Positions 25,837 to 33,808 of a stretch of DNA of 64,000 bases are shown piece after piece. The position numbers and the translations under genes are program-made. This DNA is from Mucilaginibacter pallidiroseus (GTDB taxonomy: Bacteria; Bacteroidota; Bacteroidia; Sphingobacteriales; Sphingobacteriaceae): positions 1 to 64,000 of the forward strand of contig NZ_VOEJ01000006.1 of the NCBI RefSeq assembly GCF_007846085.1. Reading direction: 5' to 3'. The notes beneath the pieces are model-generated. The model searched no databases. It saw only the letters and a list, made by a program, of their open reading frames with translations, and was not told the DNA's origin. Each line of letters starts with the position of its first letter. Position 1 is the stretch's first letter.

Positions 25837-27738
25837 ATGCAAGTAAAAACATTTGACGAGTACCAGCAGGTATACCGTAAAAGCGTGGAAGAGCCTGAAG
25901 CTTTTTGGGCAGAAATAGCCGAAAATTTTAAATGGCGCAAAAAGTGGGATAAGGTTTTGGAGTGGAACTTTACCGAACCAAAAGTTGAGTGGTTTAAAGG
26001 TGCGAAACTAAACATAACCGAAAACTGCCTTGACCGCCACCTGGAAAATAATGCCGACACCCCAGCTATTATCTGGGAACCGAATGACCCGTCTGAAAAC
26101 CACCGTATACTTACTTATAAGCAACTGCATGATAAGGTTTGCCAGTTTGCCAATGTATTAAAAAACAATGGAGCAAAAAAAGGCGACCGTATATGTATAT
26201 ATATGCCAATGGTGCCCGAGCTGGCCATCGCCGTTTTAGCCTGCGCGCGCTTGGGCGCAGTGCACTCGGTAGTGTTTGGCGGGTTCTCGGCGCAATCTAT
26301 TGCTGACAGGATCAAGGATGCCGAATGTAATATTGTAATAACAGCAGATGGTGCCGAGCGCGGTAATAAGAATGTTCCGCTTAAGTCTGTAATTGATGAT
26401 GCTTTGGTACAATGCCCAAGCATTAAAAGGGTAATTGTACTTACGCGCAGCCACACGCCGGTATCCATGATAAAGGGCCGTGATGTTTGGTGGGAAGATG
26501 AGGTTAAAAAGGTGGAAACCCAGGGTAACCCGGATTGCCCCGCCGAAGAAATGGATACTGAGGACATGCTATTCATCCTTTATACATCCGGCTCAACGGG
26601 CAAGCCAAAAGGTGTGGTGCATACCTGCGGTGGTTACATGGTTTATGCGGGCTATACATTCGCCAATGCTTTTCAATACCAACCGGGCGAGGTTTACTTT
26701 TGCACGGCCGATATTGGCTGGATAACCGGGCACTCATATATTGCTTACGGCCCGCTTACCCAAGGGGCTACAGTGGTAATGTTTGAAGGGATACCAACCT
26801 ACCCGGATGCGGGCCGCTTTTGGGATATTGTAGATAAATTTAAAGTAAACATATTTTATACCGCGCCAACTGCCATACGCTCACTGATGAGCTTTGGCGA
26901 CGATATTTTGAAGGGAAAAGACCTAAGCTCGCTAACAAAGCTAGGCTCGGTAGGCGAACCGCTTAACGAGGAAGCCTGGCACTGGTTTAACGATAAGATA
27001 GGCAAAGGCAAATGCCCTATTGTTGATACCTGGTGGCAGACCGAAACAGGCGGTTTTATGATATCGCCTATTGCCAACGTAACACCGCTTAAGCCGGGTT
27101 ATGCCAGCCTGCCTTTGCCAGGTGTGCAAACGGTTTTGGTTGATGAAAACGGTAAAGAAATTGAAGGTAACGGCGTAAGCGGAAACTTATGTATCAAGTT
27201 CCCGTGGCCGGGTATATTGCGCACAACATACGGCGATCACGAACGCTGCCGGCAAACCTACTTTGCTACGTATGAAAATATGTACTTTACCGGCGATGGT
27301 GTTTTGCGAGACGAGGATGGTTACTATCGCATCACCGGCAGGGTAGATGATGTGTTAAATGTATCTGGCCACCGCATTGGCACCGCCGAGGTAGAGAACG
27401 CACTGAACATGCACAGTAGTGTTGTTGAAAGTGCCGTAGTTGGCTACCCGCATGATATAAAGGGCCAAGGTGTTTACGCCTTTGTGGTAAGCCCGGATAA
27501 ACATGGCAATGAGGATATTACCCGCAAAGACATCATCATGACGGTATCCCGCATTATTGGTCCGATTGCAAAGCCCGATAAAATTCAATTTGTATCGGGC
27601 TTGCCTAAAACACGGTCGGGTAAGATCATGCGCCGCATCCTCAGGAAGATTGCCGAAGGAGACACCTCAAACCTTGGTGACACGTCAACGCTGCTGGATC
27701 CAGGTGTGGTTGAGGAGATCAAGGCGGGAGCTTTGTAA
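25837..27738 (+). CDS. acs: Acetyl-CoA synthetase (AMP-forming)
   Basis: The 633-residue protein activates acetate through acetyl-AMP to acetyl-CoA. The adenylation core YTSGSTGKPKGVVHT is near residue 248, the DTWWQTETGG block near 398, and YYRITGRVDDV near 492. The terminal LPKTRSGKIMRR (near 588) contains the lysine that acetylation uses to switch the enzyme off. Length is slightly below the 650 of enterobacterial Acs. It is monocistronic: a hairpin follows and the CsbD gene has its own ribosome-binding site. Confidence 0.95.
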   Translation: MQVKTFDEYQQVYRKSVEEPEAFWAEIAENFKWRKKWDKVLEWNFTEPKVEWFKGAKLNITENCLDRHLENNADTPAIIWEPNDPSENHRILTYKQLHDKVCQFANVLKNNGAKKGDRICIYMPMVPELAIAVLACARLGAVHSVVFGGFSAQSIADRIKDAECNIVITADGAERGNKNVPLKSVIDDALVQCPSIKRVIVLTRSHTPVSMIKGRDVWWEDEVKKVETQGNPDCPAEEMDTEDMLFILYTSGSTGKPKGVVHTCGGYMVYAGYTFANAFQYQPGEVYFCTADIGWITGHSYIAYGPLTQGATVVMFEGIPTYPDAGRFWDIVDKFKVNIFYTAPTAIRSLMSFGDDILKGKDLSSLTKLGSVGEPLNEEAWHWFNDKIGKGKCPIVDTWWQTETGGFMISPIANVTPLKPGYASLPLPGVQTVLVDENGKEIEGNGVSGNLCIKFPWPGILRTTYGDHERCRQTYFATYENMYFTGDGVLRDEDGYYRITGRVDDVLNVSGHRIGTAEVENALNMHSSVVESAVVGYPHDIKGQGVYAFVVSPDKHGNEDITRKDIIMTVSRIIGPIAKPDKIQFVSGLPKTRSGKIMRRILRKIAEGDTSNLGDTSTLLDPGVVEEIKAGAL

Positions 27739-27763
27739 ATAAAGTCAGAACATATTAATAGAA

Positions 27764-27784
27764 GCCGGGATACAACAACCCGGC
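27764..27784 (+). terminator. Possible terminator after acs
   Basis: GCCGGG (27764-27769) and CCCGGC (27779-27784) form a short GC stem 26 bp after the acs stop. The T tract after it is poor, so termination may be weak. Confidence 0.4.
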
Positions 27785-27890
27785 CTTGTGTTTGGTGCCT
27801 TAAATATCCATTGCTGCGCAAATAATTATTTGAAACCAAACGCGGCATGTGCTGTTTCTATAATACATCTAAATTTAAGGAGAAACAAAA

Positions 27891-28076
27891 ATGGATAAGT
27901 TAGAATTAAAAGGTGGCTGGAACGAGCTGAAAGGTAAAATTAAACAGGCATATGCTGACATTACCGACGACGATTTGAAACACGAAGAAGGTAAAGACGA
28001 TGAAACCCTGGGCCGTATACAGCAAAAAACCGGTAAAACCCGTGAAGGTGTTATCGACTGGCTGAAAAGCTTATAG
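27891..28076 (+). CDS. CsbD family stress protein
   Basis: The 61-residue hydrophilic protein begins [21 protein letters not shown] and includes [29 protein letters not shown] in outline, the standard CsbD pattern. Members are induced by general or envelope stress in many bacteria; their molecular role is not known. AAGGAGA nine bases before the ATG is a clear ribosome-binding site. A terminator follows at 28134. Confidence 0.9.
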   Translation: MDKLELKGGWNELKGKIKQAYADITDDDLKHEEGKDDETLGRIQQKTGKTREGVIDWLKSL

Positions 28077-28133
28077 TCGGTTGATCAGTAACCTGTAATC
28101 AGATATTAATTCTGATTGATACTTATAAAGATA

Positions 28134-28154
28134 GGCCCCAAACCGGGGTCTTTT
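28134..28154 (+). terminator. Terminator after the CsbD gene
   Basis: GGCCCC (28134-28139) pairs with GGGGTC (28145-28150, one G-T pair), followed by TTTTCTATTT. It separates the CsbD and surE units. Confidence 0.6.
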
Positions 28155-28169
28155 CTATTTATAAAAAAT

Positions 28170-28200
28170 CCTGTCATTTTAAGCATAGCGAAGAATCTAT
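28170..28200 (+). repeat. Copy of the TGTCATnCTGAG..GAAG.ATCT interspersed repeat
   Basis: CCTGTCATTTTAAGCATAGC then GAAGAATCTAT matches the copy at 48351-48381 with four differences. It lies upstream of the surE promoter. It creates a spurious in-frame extension of surE. Confidence 0.65.
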
Positions 28201-28255
28201 CCACTTGTACGGATGCTCACTACAATAATTCTATAAACCTACCCCTCAAAATAGC

Positions 28256-28263
28256 TATTTTTG
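28256..28263 (+). promoter_or_regulatory. -7 promoter element of surE
   Basis: TATTTTTG matches TAnnTTTG and ends 5 bases before the surE ATG, so the mRNA should have almost no leader. Confidence 0.5.
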
Positions 28264-28268
28264 CCCCA

Positions 28269-29048
28269 ATGATAAAAGCCAAACAACCTACTATACTTGT
28301 AGTAAACGATGACGGAATAACAGCGCCGGGTATCAAGGCCCTTATGCATGCCATGAAAGATCTTGGCCGCGTAGTGGTTGTAGCGCCGGATAGCCCGCAA
28401 TCTGGTATGGGCCACGCCATTACTATTGGCAAACCGCTGCGTTTAGATAGGATTGAACTTTACGACGGTATTGAAACATACCGCTGCAGCGGTACCCCGG
28501 TAGACTGTGTAAAGCTTGCTGTAACCAAAATATTCAAAGGTCAAAAACCTGATTTGTGTGTGTCGGGCATTAATCATGGGCTCAACAACTCTATAAACGT
28601 ATTGTACTCCGGTACTATGTCGGCAGCTGTTGAGGGCGGTATAGAAAGTATACCCTCTGTGGGCTTTTCGCTGGATGATTATACCATGGAGGCTGATTTT
28701 GAGCCATGCATAAAGTTTGTAAAGGAAATTGCTGTGCAGGTACTTAACAACGGTCTGCCAATTGGCACGGTGCTTAACGTTAATTTCCCGGTTGGCGATA
28801 AGATAAAAGGCATTAAAATTTGCCGCCAGGCCAATGCTAAATGGGCCGAAGAATTTGATGAGCGTATGGACCCATATAAACGCCCTTACTATTGGTTAAC
28901 GGGTGTTTTTCAAAATAACGATAAAGGTGAGGATACGGATGTTTGGGCGCTTGATCATGGGTATGCATCTGTAGTGCCGGTTCAGTTTGATATGACGGCC
29001 CACCATGCCGTATCTGTACTAAATAGCTGGAAATTTGATGTTCAATAG
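28269..29048 (+). CDS. surE: 5'/3'-nucleotidase
   Basis: From ATG 28269 the protein is 259 residues. The metal site is formed by VVNDDGI (residues about 11-17, two Asp), then APDSPQSGMGHA (Ser and the phosphate-binding loop, about 43-54) and VSGINHGLNN (Asn, about 101-110), all diagnostic for SurE, which removes phosphate from nucleoside monophosphates. The longer frame from 28116 would include a dispersed repeat and the promoter and is rejected. The stop overlaps the next small gene by 11 bp, and lpxB follows, an arrangement common in Bacteroidota. Confidence 0.94.
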   Translation: MIKAKQPTILVVNDDGITAPGIKALMHAMKDLGRVVVVAPDSPQSGMGHAITIGKPLRLDRIELYDGIETYRCSGTPVDCVKLAVTKIFKGQKPDLCVSGINHGLNNSINVLYSGTMSAAVEGGIESIPSVGFSLDDYTMEADFEPCIKFVKEIAVQVLNNGLPIGTVLNVNFPVGDKIKGIKICRQANAKWAEEFDERMDPYKRPYYWLTGVFQNNDKGEDTDVWALDHGYASVVPVQFDMTAHHAVSVLNSWKFDVQ

Positions 29049-29301
29049 AGATAGTGTAGGCCTTGGCTTGGTTGCAGGTGCTGTGTTGCCGGTCCTTTCA
29101 TGGTTTGTGTTTGATTATATTTTGCAAAACGATGCTATTATCATGAACAAACCTGGCGTGCCTTACCTTATCGCAGCCCTGCTTAATTTATTACTAATGC
29201 GATACCTGCTCAAGGTAGATAAAGATAACACAGCTAAAGGGGTGATGATGACTACCTTTGCCTTTATGCTGGTGGTGTTTATATTTAAGATACACTTTTA
29301 A
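29038..29301 (+). CDS. Small integral membrane protein between surE and lpxB
   Basis: Starting at ATG 29038 (a TTG directly before it is the alternative) the protein has 87 residues and three hydrophobic segments (about 9-27, 41-56 and 69-86). The last segment runs to the C-terminus, FIFKIHF. It overlaps surE by 11 bp and ends 4 bp before lpxB, so all three are co-translated. I do not recognise a family. The surE-membrane protein-lpxB order suggests an envelope role (inference). Confidence 0.75.
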   Translation: MFNRDSVGLGLVAGAVLPVLSWFVFDYILQNDAIIMNKPGVPYLIAALLNLLLMRYLLKVDKDNTAKGVMMTTFAFMLVVFIFKIHF

Positions 29302-29305
29302 GTAA

Positions 29306-30418
29306 ATGAAGTATTACCTGGTAGCCGGCGAGGCCTCTGGCGATTTGCATGGGGCAAACCTGATGAAGGCGCTAAAAGAGCTGGATAACCAGGCCGATTT
29401 TCGCTTTTTTGGCGGCGACCTTATGCAAGCCGAAGGTGGTACCCTGGTTAAGCACTATGCTGATATGGCTTACATGGGCTTCTTGGAAGTGGTCCTCAAC
29501 CTGCGCCCCATATTGCAAAACATGAAGGCATGCAAAAAGGATGTTCTCGAATGGCAGCCCGATGTTTTGATATTGATAGATTTCCCCGGATTTAATTTAA
29601 AAATAGCTGAGTTTGCAAAAAGCAAGGGGTTTCTGGTATGCTATTACATATCACCAAAAGTATGGGCATGGAACCAAAAGCGTGTGCTCAAAATAAAGCG
29701 CGTTGTCAACCATCTTTTTTGTATCCTGCCTTTTGAGGTGGATTTTTATAAAAGCTGGGGTATGGATATCGATTATGTGGGCAACCCATTGTTAGATGCA
29801 GTAGATGCATTTAAGCCGGACAGTACTTTTATAGAAAAGAATAACCTGGGTGGGAAAAAATTGATAGCACTACTGCCCGGTAGCCGTAAGCAGGAGATAA
29901 GCCGATTAATGCCCGATATGGTTGCCGTAACAGACGTATATCCGTCATACCATTTTGTTATCGCCGTTGCACCATCGTTTAACGCAGACTACTACCAGGA
30001 ATATATACTCGGTAAAGATATTTCCATTGTTTTTGGGGCCACTTACGATCTGTTGCATAATGCCGAAGCTGCCATAGTAGCGTCGGGCACGGCAACATTA
30101 GAGACAGCTTTATTCAATGTGCCCCAGGTAGTTGTTTACAAAGGTAGCCCGGTTACTATAACTATTGCCCGTATGCTGATCAAGATCAGGTTTATATCAT
30201 TGGTGAATTTGATTATGGACAAATTGGTGGTAAAGGAGCTGATACAGCAGGACTGCAACCCGGTACAAATCGGAAAGGAGTTAAATAATCTACTAAACAA
30301 GGGAGATTACCGCAAAACGATGCTTGATAATTATGATGAGCTCGACCAAAAAATGGGCGCACCCGGGGCATCACAAAAAACAGCAGCACTAATCATCAAA
30401 TACGCATCAAAAAAATAA
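29306..30418 (+). CDS. lpxB: Lipid-A-disaccharide synthase
   Basis: The 370-residue GT19 glycosyltransferase joins UDP-diacylglucosamine and lipid X to form the lipid A disaccharide at the inner membrane. It starts MKYYLVAGEASGDLHGANLM, the family hallmark, and continues with VLIDFPGFNLKIA (about 90-102), YYISPKVWAWNQKR (about 112-125), ILPFE (about 140) and LLPGSRKQEI (about 192-201). Length is normal. It is last in the surE unit. Confidence 0.95.
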   Translation: MKYYLVAGEASGDLHGANLMKALKELDNQADFRFFGGDLMQAEGGTLVKHYADMAYMGFLEVVLNLRPILQNMKACKKDVLEWQPDVLILIDFPGFNLKIAEFAKSKGFLVCYYISPKVWAWNQKRVLKIKRVVNHLFCILPFEVDFYKSWGMDIDYVGNPLLDAVDAFKPDSTFIEKNNLGGKKLIALLPGSRKQEISRLMPDMVAVTDVYPSYHFVIAVAPSFNADYYQEYILGKDISIVFGATYDLLHNAEAAIVASGTATLETALFNVPQVVVYKGSPVTITIARMLIKIRFISLVNLIMDKLVVKELIQQDCNPVQIGKELNNLLNKGDYRKTMLDNYDELDQKMGAPGASQKTAALIIKYASKK

Positions 30419-30439
30419 GGCTTTACAATTTGTAAAGCC
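30419..30439. terminator. Terminator between lpxB and the small minus-strand genes
   Basis: GGCTTTACA (30419-30427) pairs with TGTAAAGCC (30431-30439). The A-rich bases before it make a U tract on the minus strand, so it best serves the gene at 30497. The plus-strand tail is weaker. Confidence 0.6.
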
Positions 30440-30496
30440 CTATCCGTTCTCAAAGGTGTAATGTTTATTATAGAATAGATGTGATGTGCGTATGCT

Positions 30497-30658
30497 TTAA
30501 GCAGCTTTTAAACCGCTCTGTATAGCTTGTTTATTATTGTTGCTCACAAACTGTGTTTTCTCCCTAAAAGCTTTCAGGTCATTCATTAACAAGTCTTTCA
30601 ATTCTTGATCAAAACGGGCAACTAATTTGCTGGTAGCTATTTTATTGTAAGTTTTCAT
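30497..30658 (-). CDS. Small protein, paralogue of the next gene (53 aa)
   Basis: This 53-residue frame starts at ATG 30658. Its first 30 residues (MKTYNKIATSKLVARFD, then LLMNDLKA) match the neighbouring 41-residue protein closely: MKTY.K.ATSKLVARFD, two leucine-rich turns, then LLM.DLKA. The tail (SNNNKQAIQSGLKAA) differs. It lacks a signal peptide and cysteines and would be an amphipathic helical peptide. Conservation between the two copies with different DNA sequence supports real coding. I do not know the family. Possible roles are a regulatory or secreted peptide, but nothing in the sequence decides. Confidence 0.65.
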   Translation of the reverse strand: MKTYNKIATSKLVARFDQELKDLLMNDLKAFREKTQFVSNNNKQAIQSGLKAA

Positions 30659-30699
30659 AGGTAGATGTTTTAGTTGTGAGTATTGTTTAAGTTTAATTA

Positions 30700-30825
30700 C
30701 TAAGCAGCTGCGTTAAGTTGTTTTGCAGCTTTTACCGCTTTAAGGTCGCTCATTAACAGTTCCATTAACATTTTGTCGAAACGTGCTACTAATTTGCTTG
30801 TTGCTGGTTTTTGGTAAGTTTTCAT
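30700..30825 (-). CDS. Small protein, paralogue of the previous gene (41 aa)
   Basis: The 41-residue frame from ATG 30825 reads MKTYQKPATSKLVARFDKML and then MELLMSDLKAVKAAKQLNAAA. It shares the core ATSKLVARFD and LLM.DLKA with the gene at 30497-30658. It ends with TAG immediately followed by TAA. The gap to its paralogue is 41 bp. The pair looks like a tandem duplication whose 3' ends have diverged. No function is known to me. Confidence 0.62.
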   Translation of the reverse strand: MKTYQKPATSKLVARFDKMLMELLMSDLKAVKAAKQLNAAA

Positions 30826-30854
30826 ATTCAAATGTCTTTAGTTAAGTTATATTT

Positions 30855-31034
30855 TTAGTCTTGTTGATCTTTTTGTTCTTCTTGATTTTCGGTTAGGTTA
30901 TCGTGTCTGCGTTTTGCTTCTTGATGTTGCCTTTCCATTTGTTCATCATCTCTCGCGTCAGAGATTTTTTCGGGAGCGGTTGGGTTTTCCCAATCTTTTT
31001 CACCCTCTTGTGTAGCTTTCTTTACGATTACCAT
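30855..31034 (-). CDS. Small charged protein (59 aa)
   Basis: The 59-residue frame starts at ATG 31034: MVIVKKATQEGEKDWENPTA, then a highly charged Asp/Glu/Arg/Gln-rich stretch to the C-terminus (EEQKDQQD). It has no hydrophobic segment and is probably disordered. It is first in a close series with the two paralogues (gap 29 bp), so one transcript probably covers all three, ending at the 30419 hairpin. No family is recognised. Confidence 0.6.
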   Translation of the reverse strand: MVIVKKATQEGEKDWENPTAPEKISDARDDEQMERQHQEAKRRHDNLTENQEEQKDQQD

Positions 31035-31138
31035 TTTTACGCTGTTTGATAATTATTATTCCAAATCAGTGCCAAACATTACAACCTCTGCAAAATTGTT
31101 TTAATAAATGCATGGGTTGTTAAACAAACTGCACGAAA

Positions 31139-31167
31139 AAGGCTCAAAAATTATGTTTTTGAGCCTT
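31139..31167 (-). terminator. Terminator after the MFS gene
   Basis: A 12-bp stem, AAGGCTCAAAAA (31139-31150) with its complement (31156-31167), lies 98 bp after the MFS stop. Read on the minus strand the 3' side continues TTTTTCG. Confidence 0.75.
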
Positions 31168-31264
31168 CATGATACTGTTATGACTATTAATGAGTACTGT
31201 ACTTAACTACAATGTGCTGTATAAATTAGTCGTTTTGCAGAATTTTGAATTTTTTGACTGACCG

Positions 31265-32455
31265 TTATCGAACAGTTTGCTGCATGGTTTTGCGCGTTAA
31301 TAAGTGTATAATAATTGCTACAGATGATAATGCTATACATACAAGGCACACGCCAGTCCACCCGTAAATGTCCCAAACGTGCGATGCAATGAAGGTACCT
31401 GTAGCTCCACCAACAAAATAGGTAACCATATATACGGTATTGATGCGGTTTCGTGCCGCAGGGTTTAGTGAAAATATTAGCGCCTGATTTGATATGTGCG
31501 TGGCCTGTACGCCCATGTCCATTACAATCACACCTATAACAAGTCCTGCAATGCTGCTTGCCGAAAACATGAATATCACAAATGAGATTACTATCAGCGC
31601 CAGCGTAAATGTAGCAAGCTTATATCCATCCATCTTATCTGTAAGTTTACCCATGGCACCCACTGAAATGGCCCCGGCAGCGCCCGCCAATCCAAAAGCT
31701 CCGGCAACATCGCTCCCTTCGTTAAATTGTTGCTTTAACAAAAATACAAGTGTGGTCCAAAACGCGCTGAAACATGCGAAGCACAACGCGCCCCTTAGTG
31801 ATGCAAGCCTTAATTTAGGTTCGTCCCTCACCAGGTGAATCAACGATTTCATGAGTTGCTTGTAATTACCTTTGTAATCAGGCTCAACTTCGGGCAACAG
31901 AAAATATACCAGTGCCCACATAATAAGCATAATGCCGGCTGCAATGTAAAACATAGCGCGCCAGCCCATGTGCGCACCAATAAAACCGCTTAGTGTTCGT
32001 GATAATAATATACCTATTAGTAAGCCACTCATTACAAAGCCTATTTTTTTCCCGCGTTCTTCGGGTTTGGCCAGGTGGGCGGCCATAGGGATAAGTAATT
32101 GTGGGATGATAGAGGTGCAGCCAATTAAAAAACCTGATAGGATAAGTATGTGAATGTTGGGCGCAAGTGCTGTAATAAGTAGTGCTATTATAATAAAGGC
32201 AAAATCAATCAGCATTAGCCGCTTTCTTTTCACCATATCTGCCAGTGGTACTAAAAAAAACATACCAGCAGCATAGCCTACCTGTGTTAACATCGAAACC
32301 TGGCCTGCTTTTCCGCTGCTTACTTTACAAGTAGCGGCCATATCCTCTAATAATGGTTGATTATAATATAAATTGGCCACTACAAGGCCTGTAGTGAGTG
32401 TCATAACCCATAATGTGAGCGTTGTAAGCCCAGGGTGAGTTAATTTATTGTGCAT
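31265..32455 (-). CDS. Major facilitator superfamily transporter
   Basis: The 396-residue protein has about 12 hydrophobic segments in two halves. The start MHNKLTHPGLTTLTLWVMTLTTGLVVANLYYNQPLL in outline (TTGLVVANLYYNQPLL) and the loop PLADMVKRKRLM (about 73-84, the MFS motif A region) match the YnfM/drug-exporter-like branch common in Bacteroidota. The second half shows GKLTDKMDGYK. It should export a small molecule driven by protons. The divergent AraC gene could control it, but the 390 bp between also hold another transcription unit. Confidence 0.88.
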   Translation of the reverse strand: MHNKLTHPGLTTLTLWVMTLTTGLVVANLYYNQPLLEDMAATCKVSSGKAGQVSMLTQVGYAAGMFFLVPLADMVKRKRLMLIDFAFIIIALLITALAPNIHILILSGFLIGCTSIIPQLLIPMAAHLAKPEERGKKIGFVMSGLLIGILLSRTLSGFIGAHMGWRAMFYIAAGIMLIMWALVYFLLPEVEPDYKGNYKQLMKSLIHLVRDEPKLRLASLRGALCFACFSAFWTTLVFLLKQQFNEGSDVAGAFGLAGAAGAISVGAMGKLTDKMDGYKLATFTLALIVISFVIFMFSASSIAGLVIGVIVMDMGVQATHISNQALIFSLNPAARNRINTVYMVTYFVGGATGTFIASHVWDIYGWTGVCLVCIALSSVAIIIHLLTRKTMQQTVR

Positions 32456-32649
32456 ATTTTTAATATAATGCGCAAAAGTGTTAAAGTAATTTTAACAAAT
32501 GGTAATACTAATATCATCATTGCTGTAAAATAAATTCTGAAAAACGTCGTATAATTGCTAAACAAATGCTGCGATAGTTATTACACATTGGATATTGTAA
32601 AAAAAATTAAAAAAATTCTTTGCAATTGAAAACTTAGTGTTACTTTTAC

Positions 32650-32737
32650 ACTATCGAAAGATAACAAACAAGTCTTCTCATAATTTAGGTTTATAATTGG
32701 TTAGTAAAGGCCCCTGCCCATCAGGGGCTTTACTTTT
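32650..32737 (+). ncRNA. Candidate small RNA in the MFS-AraC intergenic region
   Basis: The 391-bp gap between the divergent genes at 32455 and 32847 holds a promoter-like pair (TTTG at 32619-32622, 18 bases, then TACTTTTA at 32641-32648, one mismatch from TAnnTTTG). About 55 bases later comes a strong terminator: GTAAAGGCCCCTG (32704-32716) with CAGGGGCTTTAC (32722-32733, one bulge) and six T. The transcript of about 85 nt contains no ATG and no open frame. No known RNA family is recognised. Confidence 0.45.
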
Positions 32738-32834
32738 TTATTAGCTTTTCTGTTTCTTTCCCATAACGATTTTATGTTCCGTTGTTATTTCCTGTCAAGT
32801 AGCGTTAATTACAATAAATTGCATATCTGATAAC

Positions 32835-32842
32835 TACCTTTG
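32835..32842 (+). promoter_or_regulatory. -7 promoter element of the AraC gene
   Basis: TACCTTTG matches TAnnTTTG and ends 4 bases before the ATG at 32847, which predicts a leaderless mRNA. Confidence 0.45.
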
Positions 32843-32846
32843 ATTA

Positions 32847-33743
32847 ATGATTGAGCAGCATTACATAAATGATTATGCGCCCGGCCTTACAGATACTATC
32901 AGCGGTGGTAATTTCGCGGCTGTAAAGCTTGATGATTTTTCGGCCGAAAGTGTGGCTGCTACGAGGCGATACAGTCGTAAAGATTTTTATAAAATTTCTC
33001 TGTTGACCGGGCACTCCACATACCATTATCGTGATGTTGAACATAATTTTAAAAGTGGCGAATGGGCGCTTGCATTTACCAACCGCGATGTACCATACCG
33101 ATGGGAAGTGCACAGTGGCAGTTGCAGTGGCTACGCATGTATGTTTACCGAAGATTTTTTACCCCTCCATACGCATATTCGACCGGCAGATTGGGCCGTC
33201 TTTAACGGAGCGGCAACCCCGGTTTACAGGCTAAGTCTGCATGAGCAAGAATTGTTCGAAAATCTTTTTAAGAGGATGCTTGCCGAGCAGGATTCGGTTT
33301 ATGAGCATAAATATCAGTTGTTATTTTTATATGTACTGGAGTGTATTCACTTAGCTTTAAAACTTCAACCCGAACCTGATGCTGATAACAAGCAAACCGC
33401 TGCCTTCCGCCTTGCGCAAAGTTTTAAGACACTGTTGGCTGGGCAGTTTCCGCTGGTTGAGCCCGTGCAAAAAATAAAATTACGCACTCCGCAGCATTTT
33501 GCCGATAAACTGGCTGTTCACACCAATTCGCTAAACCGCGCGCTTAAGGATGTAACCGGAAAAACTACCAGTCAGCTTATTAATGAACGTATAATGCAGG
33601 AGGCCCGTGCGCTTTTGAAGTATTCGAACTGGAGCATAGGTCAGATCAGCAACTGCCTGGGTTTTGAAGAACCAACGCATTTCACACGCGCATTTAAAGC
33701 GTCAACTGGCCAAACACCATCGTCGGTACGTCAATTGGTTTGA
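32847..33743 (+). CDS. AraC family transcriptional regulator
   Basis: The 298-residue protein has an N-terminal cupin-like effector region (about 20-160) and a C-terminal pair of helix-turn-helix motifs (about 205-298). The second ends with SNCLGFEEPTHFTRAFKASTGQTPSSVRQ, the usual AraC signature region. LAVHTNSLNRALKDVTGKTTSQLI is the first HTH. The gene for an SDR dehydrogenase follows 65 bp downstream in the same orientation, but with its own promoter element. Regulators of this arrangement often control the adjacent SDR gene (inference). The effector is unknown. Confidence 0.9.
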   Translation: MIEQHYINDYAPGLTDTISGGNFAAVKLDDFSAESVAATRRYSRKDFYKISLLTGHSTYHYRDVEHNFKSGEWALAFTNRDVPYRWEVHSGSCSGYACMFTEDFLPLHTHIRPADWAVFNGAATPVYRLSLHEQELFENLFKRMLAEQDSVYEHKYQLLFLYVLECIHLALKLQPEPDADNKQTAAFRLAQSFKTLLAGQFPLVEPVQKIKLRTPQHFADKLAVHTNSLNRALKDVTGKTTSQLINERIMQEARALLKYSNWSIGQISNCLGFEEPTHFTRAFKASTGQTPSSVRQLV

Positions 33744-33795
33744 TGGTGGACACTTTCGGTTTGCTTATGGTTAGCTAAGGCGCAATAAGTGACTG

Positions 33796-33803
33796 TAATT
33801 TTG
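33796..33803 (+). promoter_or_regulatory. -7 promoter element of the SDR gene
   Basis: TAATTTTG matches TAnnTTTG and ends 5 bases before the ATG at 33809, which again predicts almost no leader. Confidence 0.5.
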
Positions 33804-33808
33804 TCGTT

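Noticed and set aside
28116-28268. Longer surE reading frame
   Set aside because: It runs through the dispersed repeat and the TATTTTTG promoter element; SurE proteins begin just before the VVNDDGI motif.
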